From positions 1,674,001-1,738,000 of the forward strand of contig NZ_CP030051.1 in assembly GCF_004114975.1 (NCBI RefSeq): a DNA stretch of 64,000 bases. The letters are read 5' to 3'. Made by a program: the position numbers and the translations under genes. The stretch comes from Bradyrhizobium guangdongense (GTDB taxonomy: Bacteria; Pseudomonadota; Alphaproteobacteria; Rhizobiales; Xanthobacteraceae). Position 1 is the stretch's first letter. Each line of letters opens with the position of its first letter. This document shows, one piece after another, positions 44,948 to 52,870 of this stretch. The notes beneath the pieces were generated by a model. It made no database searches. It worked only from the letters and a program-made list of their open reading frames with translations, and was not told the origin of the DNA.

Positions 44948-46648
44948 ATGCAGGGCTTTTTCACATTCCTTCAGCAGTATCCATACCTGCTGCTCTTCTT
45001 CGTCGTCGGCCTCGCCGTCTATATCGGCCGGGCCAGCATCAAAGGCTACGGCCTCGGCATGGTCGCCGGTGCTATCGTGGTGGGGGCAGGCCTCTCGGTG
45101 TGGGCCTCGACCTACGGCGTGAAGCTCGAACTGAACAACTTTGCCAAAAGCCTGTTCTACTATCTCTTCATGTACGGTGTGGGCCTGCGCGTCGGTCCCT
45201 CCTTCATCAACAGCCTGAAGGGCGACGGCCTCAAGTTCTGCATTCTCGCTGTCGTTTCGAGCGTGCTCGGCCTTGCTCTGGTGGTTATCGGTGCAAAGCT
45301 GTTTGCTCTCCCGACGGGAGCGGCCGGCGGCATGTTGGCAGGATCACAGACGATGTCCGCCGCCATCGGCTCGGCCGAACAGGCCGTCACATCAGGTGTC
45401 GTCAAGCTGCCCGCGGGCATGAAGCCCGAGGATGCATCCGGCATGATCGCGCTGTCCTACGGGATCACCTATATCTGGGGTACCGTCGGCATCATTCTCA
45501 TCTGCAAATATCTGCCGCGTTGGTGGGGTGTCGATGCCAAAGCCGCCGCGAAGCAGTATGAGCAGGAGTTCGGCGTGAGGGATCTCGAAGGCGGCGCGCT
45601 GACCGGTTATCGCCAGTTCGGCCTGCGGGCCTATCGGCTGGAGAATCCCGCAACCGCCGGGATGAGCATCGCAAAATTCCGCGCGATGAACCCGGAATAC
45701 CGGATTGTCAACGTCGGACGGAATGGCGAGCCGCAAGGTGCCGATGCCGACCTCGTGCTGCAAAAGGGCGACATCGTCGCGCTTGGCGGTTCGACCGAGC
45801 ATCTTGCCGACAAGATGGGCCTGATCGGTCCCGAGGTCGCCGATGCCAAGACCCTGGGCGTTCCCATGGACCAGGCGGACATCCTCGTGACCAACAAGGA
45901 GATGGTTGGGCGCACCTTCGAATCCTTCCGCGACTCGGCGATCGCCGGCCAGTTGCAGGTCACCAAGGTCGAGCGCGGCGGCGTGCAGATTCCGGCCGGT
46001 CTCAAGACCAAGCTCGAGCGGATGGACATCGTGTCGGTGGTCGGCCTGAAGTCCGCGGTCAACGAGCTCGGCGACATGTGGGGCCGCATCGCGCGGACCA
46101 ACACGTCGACGGACCTGCTGACCCTGTCGGTCGGCATGATCATCGGCTTCCTGATCGGCATGGTCGAATTCCCGGCATTCGGGGCCAAGGTCGGTCTCGG
46201 CAACGCCGGCGGGCTGTTGCTATCGGGCGTGATCGTGTCCTCGATCGTGTCGCGGCTGCGCTTCTTCGGCAACACGCCGAATGCGGCCCGCAACGTGCTC
46301 GAGGATCTCGGCCTCGTCGTCTTCGTCGCCATCGTCGGCGTCAACGCCGGTGCGGGACTGCTGTCGCAGCTCACGGGCGCGATCGCCTTGAAGATCTTCA
46401 TCGTCGGCTTCATCGCCTGCACGATCCCGCCGTTCATCGTCTGGGCGATCGGCTTCCATGTCTTCAAGATCAATCCGGCAGTGCTGATGGGCGGCGTGGC
46501 CGGCGCGCGGTCGCATTCCGGCCCGTGCCGCGAGGCCGCGGTTGAGATCCAGAGCTCCGTGCCCTGGATCGGTTTCCCGGTCGGTTACGCCGTCTCGGGC
46601 ATCCTGCTCACGATCTTCGGTTACTTCGCAATGCTTCTGGCTCAATAG
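44948..46648 (+). CDS. AspT-type amino acid antiporter, paired with the decarboxylase
   Basis: 566 aa. Same architecture as the protein at 37840: a membrane domain with FYYLFMYGVGLRVGPSFINSL and GSQTMSAAIGSAEQAV, two TrkA-C-like domains (YRLENPATAGMSIAKFRAMN; MVGRTFESFRDS), then a second membrane domain. Its position behind a decarboxylase suggests exchange of amino acid for amine or another product. It should consume protons inside and give pmf when respiration is limited; the substrate is inferred. Confidence 0.87.
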   Translation: MQGFFTFLQQYPYLLLFFVVGLAVYIGRASIKGYGLGMVAGAIVVGAGLSVWASTYGVKLELNNFAKSLFYYLFMYGVGLRVGPSFINSLKGDGLKFCILAVVSSVLGLALVVIGAKLFALPTGAAGGMLAGSQTMSAAIGSAEQAVTSGVVKLPAGMKPEDASGMIALSYGITYIWGTVGIILICKYLPRWWGVDAKAAAKQYEQEFGVRDLEGGALTGYRQFGLRAYRLENPATAGMSIAKFRAMNPEYRIVNVGRNGEPQGADADLVLQKGDIVALGGSTEHLADKMGLIGPEVADAKTLGVPMDQADILVTNKEMVGRTFESFRDSAIAGQLQVTKVERGGVQIPAGLKTKLERMDIVSVVGLKSAVNELGDMWGRIARTNTSTDLLTLSVGMIIGFLIGMVEFPAFGAKVGLGNAGGLLLSGVIVSSIVSRLRFFGNTPNAARNVLEDLGLVVFVAIVGVNAGAGLLSQLTGAIALKIFIVGFIACTIPPFIVWAIGFHVFKINPAVLMGGVAGARSHSGPCREAAVEIQSSVPWIGFPVGYAVSGILLTIFGYFAMLLAQ

Positions 46649-46672
46649 GTGAGCCAAACTCAGGGGAAAGTC

Positions 46673-47098
46673 ATGAAGAAACTGGTTGCTGTAGCTGCTC
46701 TGCTCCTCGGTGTCGCTGCCTTCAGCGCGCCCTCGCGCGCCGAAACCGGCAGCGTCGCCGTGGTCTTCACCAAGGGCGGCTTCATCGTCGGTGTGGGAGG
46801 CGGCGAAGGGGTGCTGCACCTTCGCGGCAAGAATTATCCGTTCACCGTCTCCGGGATGAGCGTCGGTTTGACCGTGGGTGCCTCGACGACCAAGTTCGTC
46901 GGGCGTGCCTTGAACTTGCGGGGGCCTGCGTCGATCGAAGGTTCTTACGCAGTGGGCGGCGCCGGCGGCGCCGTTGCGGCCGGTGCCGGAGCGGTTCAAT
47001 TGCAAAACGCGAACGGCGTGATCCTGCAGCTCAGCGGCCCGAAGGTGGGCGCCGAAGTGTCCGCAGCTGTCGGCGGCGTTACGATCCGGCTCAAATAG
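46673..47098 (+). CDS. EipA-like (DUF1134-like) small envelope protein, copy 1
   Basis: 141 aa from ATG 46673 (CAGGGGAAAG RBS); a GTG at 46649 in frame is less likely. A signal peptide (KKLVAVAALLLGVAAFSAPSRA) is followed by a Gly-rich beta domain: GFIVGVGGGEGVLHLRGKNYPF, VGRALNLRGPASIEGSY and LQNANGVILQLSGPKVG. The pattern resembles EipA/DUF1134 envelope-integrity proteins, but the match is from memory. The gene at 55418 is a paralogue. It ends the box 7 operon, ahead of a hairpin. Confidence 0.65.
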   Translation: MKKLVAVAALLLGVAAFSAPSRAETGSVAVVFTKGGFIVGVGGGEGVLHLRGKNYPFTVSGMSVGLTVGASTTKFVGRALNLRGPASIEGSYAVGGAGGAVAAGAGAVQLQNANGVILQLSGPKVGAEVSAAVGGVTIRLK

Positions 47099-47116
47099 GC
47101 CGCATGCGCAAAGAGA

Positions 47117-47142
47117 ATAGGCCGCGCGTTGGCGCGGCCTAT
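47117..47142. terminator. Probable bidirectional terminator
   Basis: An 11-bp inverted repeat (ATAGGCCGCGC / GCGCGGCCTAT, 4-nt loop) between the convergent EipA-like and PPK2 genes. No strong T tract on either side, so the call rests on position and stem. Confidence 0.6.
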
Positions 47143-47171
47143 CTATGTTCGGTCAACGTGTCCCACCAAAA

Positions 47172-47972
47172 TCAGTATCGCTCTTCGACGAATTTCCGCC
47201 CGCGCAGGCTGGCCTGGTCATTGTAGCGCCCTTTATGAGAGCGTGGCGGCAGCTTGACCTTGTCGCGCTTGATCTTCTTGTAGGGGATCGTTTGCAGGAT
47301 ATGCGAGATGACGTTGAGCCGTGCGCGCCGCTTGTCGTCGGAGCGGATCAATCGCCACGGCGCGTGCTTGGTGTCGGTCGCCTCGAACATCATGTCGCGC
47401 GCGCGGGAATAGTCGTACCAGCGGCCGAACGACTCGGTGTCCATCGGGCTCAACTTCCACTGCCGCAGCGGATCCTCGATGCGAGCCTTGAAACGGAGTT
47501 CCTGCTCCTCCATCCCGACCTCGAGCCACAGTTTGATCAGGATGATGCCGGCGTCCACGGCGAACTTCTCGACCAGAGGACATAATTCCAGGAAGCGCTT
47601 GTGGTCGGCCGGCGAGCAGAAGCCCATGACATATTCCACGCCGGCCCGGTTGTACCAGCTGCGATCGAAGATCACGATTTCGCCGCCGGCCGGATATTGC
47701 TCGATGTAGCGCTGCAGGAATAGCTGGGATTTTTGCCGGTCGGAGGGAGCGGGCAGCGCGCAGACACGAAAGACGCGCGGACTGACCTTTTCGGTCAGTG
47801 CCTTGATGGTCCCGCCCTTGCCGGCGGCATCGCGCCCTTCGAAGATGATGATCACTTTCAGTTTTTGGGCCTTGACCCATTCCTGCAGGTGACACAGTTC
47901 GACTTGGAGCTTGCCGAGCTCCTTCTCATACTCCTTCCGCTTCATCTTGTTCGCGGTTATGTCCTTGGCCAT
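47172..47972 (-). CDS. Polyphosphate kinase 2 (PPK2)
   Basis: 266 aa from ATG 47972. Walker A FEGRDAAGKGGTIKAL, lid-like QRYIEQYPAGGEIVIFDRSWYNRAGVE (Walker B DRSW) and WRLIRSDDKRRARLNVISHIL, all standard for PPK2. The length is that of class I enzymes. It moves phosphate between polyphosphate and nucleotides, useful for NTP supply when respiration falls. It is 78 nt downstream of the hypothetical gene 48051, from FixK box 8. Confidence 0.92.
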   Translation of the reverse strand: MAKDITANKMKRKEYEKELGKLQVELCHLQEWVKAQKLKVIIIFEGRDAAGKGGTIKALTEKVSPRVFRVCALPAPSDRQKSQLFLQRYIEQYPAGGEIVIFDRSWYNRAGVEYVMGFCSPADHKRFLELCPLVEKFAVDAGIILIKLWLEVGMEEQELRFKARIEDPLRQWKLSPMDTESFGRWYDYSRARDMMFEATDTKHAPWRLIRSDDKRRARLNVISHILQTIPYKKIKRDKVKLPPRSHKGRYNDQASLRGRKFVEERY

Positions 47973-48050
47973 GCCTGTCCTTTCGCTGCTGCGTTTCATT
48001 CAGCCCAAGTCGCGCATTCCACGTCATTCAGGCCGACTTGTTCAGGTAAG

Positions 48051-48506
48051 TCAGTCGCCCCAGGAGATCGTGACGCCGATGTCGCCCGGCACGCCGCCAG
48101 GAAAATCGATGATCTGATAGCCGATGCGATAGCCGCGCGGCTTCAGATAATCGCTCCAGAGCTGGAAGATTTCTTTCGGGATACCCGTCAGCGTCTTCTC
48201 CCAGCCCGCTTCTTGCTGATTGATGGCACGGCCCTTGTCGGTGCATAGTGTGTTCGGAAAGCGATAGACCAGCACCTCGGTCAGCCCGTTGCGCACCGCA
48301 CGCTGGATGATGCTGGCGGCAAGCTTGATTTTCTCGTCCTCGGTTTTGCCTGACGGTTTGCTCAGCCGTTCGATCAAGGCATTCTTTTCGGCCTCCGCCG
48401 CAGCGGCGAGCTTTGCATATTCCTCCGCCTTTTCGGCCTCCTTGAGGGCCGCTTCCTTGCGGATCTGCATGGCGTTGGGGATCAGGGTGTCGAGATTCGC
48501 GGACAT
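48051..48506 (-). CDS. Hypothetical soluble protein with coiled-coil N-terminus
   Basis: 151 aa without signal or TM. The N-terminal 50 residues are a Lys/Glu/Ala coiled coil (IRKEAALKEAEKAEEYAKLAAAAEAEKNALIERL). The C-terminal 90 residues look folded and begin at KIKLAASIIQRAVRNG. I recall homologues as hypothetical proteins in rhizobia. It lies 65 nt from FixK box 8 and upstream of PPK2, so hypoxic co-expression is likely. No function can be given. Confidence 0.68.
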   Translation of the reverse strand: MSANLDTLIPNAMQIRKEAALKEAEKAEEYAKLAAAAEAEKNALIERLSKPSGKTEDEKIKLAASIIQRAVRNGLTEVLVYRFPNTLCTDKGRAINQQEAGWEKTLTGIPKEIFQLWSDYLKPRGYRIGYQIIDFPGGVPGDIGVTISWGD

Positions 48507-48571
48507 TGCCGATGCCTCCTGCTGCTCTTTTGAGTGTTCCAGTGAGGCTAGATCGGAAGGGCGCCATTCCG

Positions 48572-48585
48572 TTGATTCAAATCAA
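48572..48585. promoter_or_regulatory. FixK/FNR box 8, divergent
   Basis: TTGATTCAAATCAA, 65 nt from the minus-strand ATG at 48506 and 72 nt from the plus-strand TTG at 48658. Confidence 0.85.
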
Positions 48586-48657
48586 GCAAAGCGGTGCCCT
48601 GGGACGGCAAAGTCGCGTGAAGTCCGTGACTGCTGGACCCCTGATCAGGAGAGCACG

Positions 48658-49110
48658 TTGAGCGAGCAGCTTCATCCGCTGGCACCACATCACCTGCCGT
48701 TCTACATCATCTCGCCTGGCGAGACCGATGTGCTGATGATCGTGACGGGCCTGATCCTGATCGGCGCCGTTTTCGGGGTTGGCGTTTTCTATTGGAATCT
48801 GCACAGCCTTCCGGAGCGGATGGCTCACAAGACTCAGAAGCTGCAATTCGAGATCGTGGCCGTGCTGGGACTGATTTCCCTCTTCTCGCACGAACACATC
48901 TATTGGATCGCCGGACTGATCCTTGCCCTCATCGATTTGCCGGACTTCAGCACGCCGCTCCGAAGCATTGCGGATTCCGTCGAGAAGATCGCGGAGACGC
49001 CGTCGGCCGCGAGCGCACCGACAGAGCGAGAGCCCGGCGCCACGGCAGTTCCGGTCGAGCACGACCGCCAAGACGTGATCGCCGGAGAGAAGGTGCACAG
49101 CCATGCTTGA
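48658..49110 (+). CDS. Small inner-membrane protein upstream of HlyD
   Basis: 150 aa from TTG 48658, which has AGGAGAG at about 5 nt. Two TM segments: DVLMIVTGLILIGAVFGVGVFYW and FEIVAVLGLISLFSHEHIYWIAGLILALIDL. The tail is acidic and disordered. It resembles the small two-TM proteins that accompany HlyD/EmrA-type membrane-fusion genes (DUF-type 'inner membrane YiaW-like' arrangement); this is inferred. It overlaps the next gene by 8 bp. Confidence 0.68.
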   Translation: MSEQLHPLAPHHLPFYIISPGETDVLMIVTGLILIGAVFGVGVFYWNLHSLPERMAHKTQKLQFEIVAVLGLISLFSHEHIYWIAGLILALIDLPDFSTPLRSIADSVEKIAETPSAASAPTEREPGATAVPVEHDRQDVIAGEKVHSHA

Positions 49111-50338
49111 ACTTCTCATCTGCTCACTATTGACCATCGTTCCCGATTACCTCTTTCGCCGCTTTGCCCAGGGCAAGCGGTTCGGCAAGGAAATTACGCT
49201 ATTCTCGGTCTGGTACGAGCTGCGATGGGGTATCACCGGCTGCCTGATGCTCACCGTCTGCCTGATCACCAGCGTCTTCTTCTTCCACCCAGCCACCACC
49301 AATGCCGCGCTGCTGTTCCGGACTATTCCGATTCTGCCTGAGGGCTCAGGGCGTGTCGCGGAGGTCAATGTCGGCTACAGCGAGGACGTTAAGAAAGGAC
49401 AGGTTCTTTTTCGGCTGGATAATTCGAAACAGGCGGCAGCTCTCGAAACGGCCAGGCGCAAGGTCGCGGAGGTCGACGCGTCAATGGCAACCGCAGCGGC
49501 TGAAGTGGTCAAGGCTGATGCGCAGATCCAGGAAGCCAAGGCCAACTACCAGCAGGCCAGGGATGAGCTAGAGGTCAAGACCGAGTTGCAGCGCCGAAAT
49601 CCGGGGATCGTACCGCAACGGGACATCGAGAAGCTTCAGGTCCTGGTGGACCAGCGCCAGGCTGGCATCGATGCCGCAACCGCCGCCAAGGAGTCGGCGG
49701 CCCTGCAGGTCTCGACATTGTTGCCGGCCCAAAAGGCGAGCGCGCAGGCCGTGCTCTCGGAAGCGCAGGTGGAGTTCGACAAGACGTTCATCCGCGCGGG
49801 AGTGGATGGGCGCGTCGAGCAGTTCCTCGTTCGTGTCGGCGACGTCGTCAATCAATTGATGCGGCCGGCGGGCGTCCTGATTCCCGAGGGCGCCGGCCGG
49901 CAGCGGCTGCAGGCTGGATTTGGCCAGATCGAAGCTGGCGTAATGAAGGAAGGCATGGTTGCAGAGGCAACTTGTGTCTCGAAGCCATGGGTCGTGGTCC
50001 CCCTGATCGTGACTTCGGTGCAGGATTACATCGCTGCGGGCCAGTTCCGCTCGGGCGAGCAACTCATCGACCTGCAGAACGTCGCCAAGCCCGGAACGAT
50101 TCTCGCCTTCCTCGAACCGCTGTACAAGGGCGGACTTGACGGAGTGACCGCCGGCAGCACCTGCATCGTTAACGCCTACACCAGCAATCACGACGAGATC
50201 GTAGATCCGAAGACCTCGACCGGGCGGCGGATCGTTCTCCATGCCATCGATGCGATCGGCTTCGTTCATGCGCTGCTGCTGCGGATCCAGGCTCTGTTGC
50301 TGCCGTTCAAGACGCTGATCTTCAGCGGTGGTCACTAA
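49103..50338 (+). CDS. HlyD-family membrane-fusion protein
   Basis: 411 aa. One TM segment near residue 45-68 (GCLMLTVCLITSVFFF), the lipoyl/barrel-sandwich half SGRVAEVNVGYSEDVKKGQVLFRLDN, a long coiled coil (AALETARRKVAEVDASMA... QARDELEVKTELQRR) and the returning half FIRAGVDGRVEQFLVRVGDVV. The layout fits EmrA/YibH-type periplasmic adaptors of tripartite efflux or secretion. No MFS, RND or ABC pump and no outer-membrane gene is next to it, so the partner must lie elsewhere. Confidence 0.85.
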   Translation: MLELLICSLLTIVPDYLFRRFAQGKRFGKEITLFSVWYELRWGITGCLMLTVCLITSVFFFHPATTNAALLFRTIPILPEGSGRVAEVNVGYSEDVKKGQVLFRLDNSKQAAALETARRKVAEVDASMATAAAEVVKADAQIQEAKANYQQARDELEVKTELQRRNPGIVPQRDIEKLQVLVDQRQAGIDAATAAKESAALQVSTLLPAQKASAQAVLSEAQVEFDKTFIRAGVDGRVEQFLVRVGDVVNQLMRPAGVLIPEGAGRQRLQAGFGQIEAGVMKEGMVAEATCVSKPWVVVPLIVTSVQDYIAAGQFRSGEQLIDLQNVAKPGTILAFLEPLYKGGLDGVTAGSTCIVNAYTSNHDEIVDPKTSTGRRIVLHAIDAIGFVHALLLRIQALLLPFKTLIFSGGH

Positions 50339-50366
50339 ACAAAACTGATTTCAAGGAAATTTTTGG

Positions 50367-50783
50367 ATGTCAAAATTCAGAAAGTCGGTCGTTGCGATCG
50401 CGCTGACAATTTCCGCAATCTTTGCGTTGGCCGAACCTGCCGGTGCCGTTGACCTGAACGGTGCCTGGGCCACCAGCGCCGATCAGTGCGAGAAGGTGTT
50501 CACCCGTGAAGGAGGCAAGCTCGGCTTTACCGAGATGTCCGAGGTCTATGGCGGCGGCTTCATCGTCGACGGTGATCAGCTGATCGGCAAGTTCGCACGC
50601 TGCAAAGTGAAGGCCAGAAAGGACAACGGCTCGAGCGTCAACCTGATCGCGGCCTGCGCCACCGACATCATGCTGTCCAGTATTCAGTTCAGCGTGAAGG
50701 CATTGGATGCCGACAGCATCGTGCGGCTCTTTCCGGGTATGGAAGACATGGAGATCCGGTATCACCGATGTTCGTCGCAATAG
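50367..50783 (+). CDS. Secreted hypothetical protein (138 aa)
   Basis: Signal peptide (SVVAIALTISAIFALAEPAGA), then VDLNGAWATSADQCEKVFTREGGKLGF with pairs of Cys further on (ARCKVKAR, AACATDI, HRCSSQ). The compact Cys-containing beta domain is like a periplasmic lipocalin-type fold, but this is only an impression. It lies 28 nt after the HlyD gene, so it probably belongs to the box 8 operon. Confidence 0.65.
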   Translation: MSKFRKSVVAIALTISAIFALAEPAGAVDLNGAWATSADQCEKVFTREGGKLGFTEMSEVYGGGFIVDGDQLIGKFARCKVKARKDNGSSVNLIAACATDIMLSSIQFSVKALDADSIVRLFPGMEDMEIRYHRCSSQ

Positions 50784-50809
50784 ACGGCTTCCAGCAGCGC
50801 GGTTGCAAC

Positions 50810-50823
50810 CTGCACTAGTGCAA
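50810..50823 (+). promoter_or_regulatory. Degenerate FixK-like box
   Basis: CTGCACTAGTGCAA fits TTG(A/C)-N6-(T/G)CAA apart from the first base and is 53 nt before the histidine kinase ATG, the distance typical for this window. Confidence 0.4.
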
Positions 50824-50876
50824 GAACGCCCAATGTGCTGTGATGGCGCCGTCCGCAGGACGCGCCGGAGAGAAAC

Positions 50877-52766
50877 ATGAGCAGGCGCAATTTCATTGCG
50901 TCGACCAAGCGGAAAGTTGCCAAGGTTGCGCTGTTGTGCCTCGGATTGGCGCTTTGGTGGGCCGCTGGAATAGGGCCAGCTCATGCTGACGAGCGCCGCG
51001 CACCCAAGCGCGTGTTGTTGTTGCATTCCTTCGGACGGGACTTCCTGCCCTGGAGCGAATACGCGCGCAACATCAAGATGAATCTCGAGCAGCGCTCGCC
51101 CTGGCCGCTCGACATTCAGGAGCACACGCTGCTGACCGCGCGGTTCACCGGGCCAGGTCCTGAAGGACCCTTCGTCGAGTATCTGCGCTCGATCTACCAA
51201 GGGCGTCCACCTGACATCGTGATGAGCATCGGCGGGCCTGCCGCCGGGTTCGTGCAGAAGCACCGCACGGATTTGTTTCCGAACGCGCCGATGGTCCTTA
51301 CAACGGTGGAAGAACGGCTGATCGACCGCGCGAGCCTGACCGAGCAGGACACCGTGGTGTCGGTTCGCAACGACTTTGTTGCGGCATTCCGCAACGTGCT
51401 TCAGGTGCTGCCGGATACGCGGACGATCGCTCTCGTCATCGGTGCGTCCGAGCTGGAGAAATTCTGGCTCGATGAGGTCAAGAAGGATGTCGAGACGCTC
51501 GGAAATCGTGTTTCGTTCGTCTGGTACGGCGATCTGCCGTTCGACGAGATCTTGAAGCGCGCCTCGGCGCTCCCCCCACACACGGTTTTGTTCTGGGGCT
51601 TGATGTCTGTCGATGCAGCCGGGGTCGTTCATGACGGCGATCGCGCGCTGCAGCGCCTCCGTGCCGTTGCCAATGCCCCCATTTTCTGCTTCGAGGAGTC
51701 GTTCTTCGGACGCCACATCGTCGGCGGTCCCATGCATTCCATTCCCGAACTGGGCGAAAAGACTGCCGATGCGGCCCTGCGCATCCTCGGCGGCGAGAAG
51801 CCGGCAGACGTCAAGATCGAGCCTATCGTCTATGCTGCGCCGAAGTACGACTGGCGCGAATTGCAGCGATGGGGAATCAGCGAGAGCAACCTGCCTGAAG
51901 GCAGCGAGGTCCTGTTCCGGGAGCCAGGCATTTGGGAAGAATACCGTTGGCAGCTGGCTCTGATCGCCGCGGTGATTCTCATCCAGGCAGGGCTCATCAG
52001 CGGCTTGCTTCATGAGCGCCGGGGGCGACGCCTCGCCGAGGTCGAATCCCGACAGCGCCTGGCCGAGCTCGCGCATGTCAATCGTTACGCAGCCGTCGGA
52101 GAACTGACCGCGTCGATCGCCCATGAGCTGAATCAGCCCCTTGGTTCGATTTTGACCAACGCGGAGACGGCGGAGCTGATGCTGAAGGGCACTGCGCTCG
52201 ATCTCGCCGAAATCGGCGAGATTCTTGCCGACATCAGGCGTGACGACCAGCGTGCCGGCGAGGTGATCCGCCGGTTGCGCAGCGTGCTCAAGAAGGCGCC
52301 GTTCGAGATCAAGGATATCGAGTTGAAAGAAACGGTGCGGGAAGCGATCGGCCTGGTCGGTGATGTCGCCGCAAGGCGCAACATCGTGTTGGGGTTCTAT
52401 GCCCCGCCGGAGATGGAGCTGCACGTCAAGGGCGATCCTGTCCAGCTGCAGCAGGTCGTCCTCAATTTGATCCTCAATGCGTTGGAGGCGATATCGGAAA
52501 GCAAGGCAGGCAAGCGCGAAGTCAGCGTCACCATGGGACGCTCGGCAGGGGCTGCCGAAATCCGGGTGGGCGACACGGGACCAGGCATCGCAATTGCCGA
52601 TCTCAAAACCATCTTCGAGCCCTTCTTCACCACCAAGCCGGAGGGCATGGGCATGGGGCTGGCGATCGTGCGAACGATCGTCGAGGCGCACCACGGCACG
52701 ATTTCCGCGGAGAACCAGCCGTTCGGCGGTGCTCTGTTCACGGTTCGCCTCCCGATCGCGAGTTAG
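50877..52766 (+). CDS. Sensor histidine kinase with ABC-type substrate-binding input domain
   Basis: 629 aa. Leader (VALLCLGLALWWAAGIGPAHA), periplasmic domain about 40-340 with RVLLLHSFGRDFLPW, DIVMSIGGPAAGFVQKH and FCFEESFFGRHIVGG (ABC substrate-binding-like type), TM about 361-380 (WQLALIAAVILIQAGLISGLL), H-box SIAHELNQPLGSILTNAET with His416, N-box QLQQVVLNLILNALEAI, G1 GDTGPGIA and G2 GMGMGLAIVR. It senses an extracytoplasmic ligand. No response regulator is adjacent; the FixJ-type gene at 32765 is a candidate. Confidence 0.9.
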   Translation: MSRRNFIASTKRKVAKVALLCLGLALWWAAGIGPAHADERRAPKRVLLLHSFGRDFLPWSEYARNIKMNLEQRSPWPLDIQEHTLLTARFTGPGPEGPFVEYLRSIYQGRPPDIVMSIGGPAAGFVQKHRTDLFPNAPMVLTTVEERLIDRASLTEQDTVVSVRNDFVAAFRNVLQVLPDTRTIALVIGASELEKFWLDEVKKDVETLGNRVSFVWYGDLPFDEILKRASALPPHTVLFWGLMSVDAAGVVHDGDRALQRLRAVANAPIFCFEESFFGRHIVGGPMHSIPELGEKTADAALRILGGEKPADVKIEPIVYAAPKYDWRELQRWGISESNLPEGSEVLFREPGIWEEYRWQLALIAAVILIQAGLISGLLHERRGRRLAEVESRQRLAELAHVNRYAAVGELTASIAHELNQPLGSILTNAETAELMLKGTALDLAEIGEILADIRRDDQRAGEVIRRLRSVLKKAPFEIKDIELKETVREAIGLVGDVAARRNIVLGFYAPPEMELHVKGDPVQLQQVVLNLILNALEAISESKAGKREVSVTMGRSAGAAEIRVGDTGPGIAIADLKTIFEPFFTTKPEGMGMGLAIVRTIVEAHHGTISAENQPFGGALFTVRLPIAS

Positions 52767-52801
52767 CATCCCGCGCTGCAATGGGCGACGCTCCCGTTTC
52801 G

Positions 52802-52815
52802 TTGATTTTTGTCAA
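52802..52815 (+). promoter_or_regulatory. FixK/FNR box 9
   Basis: TTGATTTTTGTCAA, 55 nt before the DUF3300 ATG at 52871. Confidence 0.82.
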
Positions 52816-52870
52816 TGAACGTCCCTCTCTCGGTCTCATGCTTATCGGCAGGACTGAAATGGAGGATGCG

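Noticed and set aside
50370..52781. 803-aa open frame on the minus strand across the histidine kinase
   Set aside because: Arg/His/Asp-rich composition typical of the complement of a GC-rich gene; the plus-strand kinase has all catalytic motifs.
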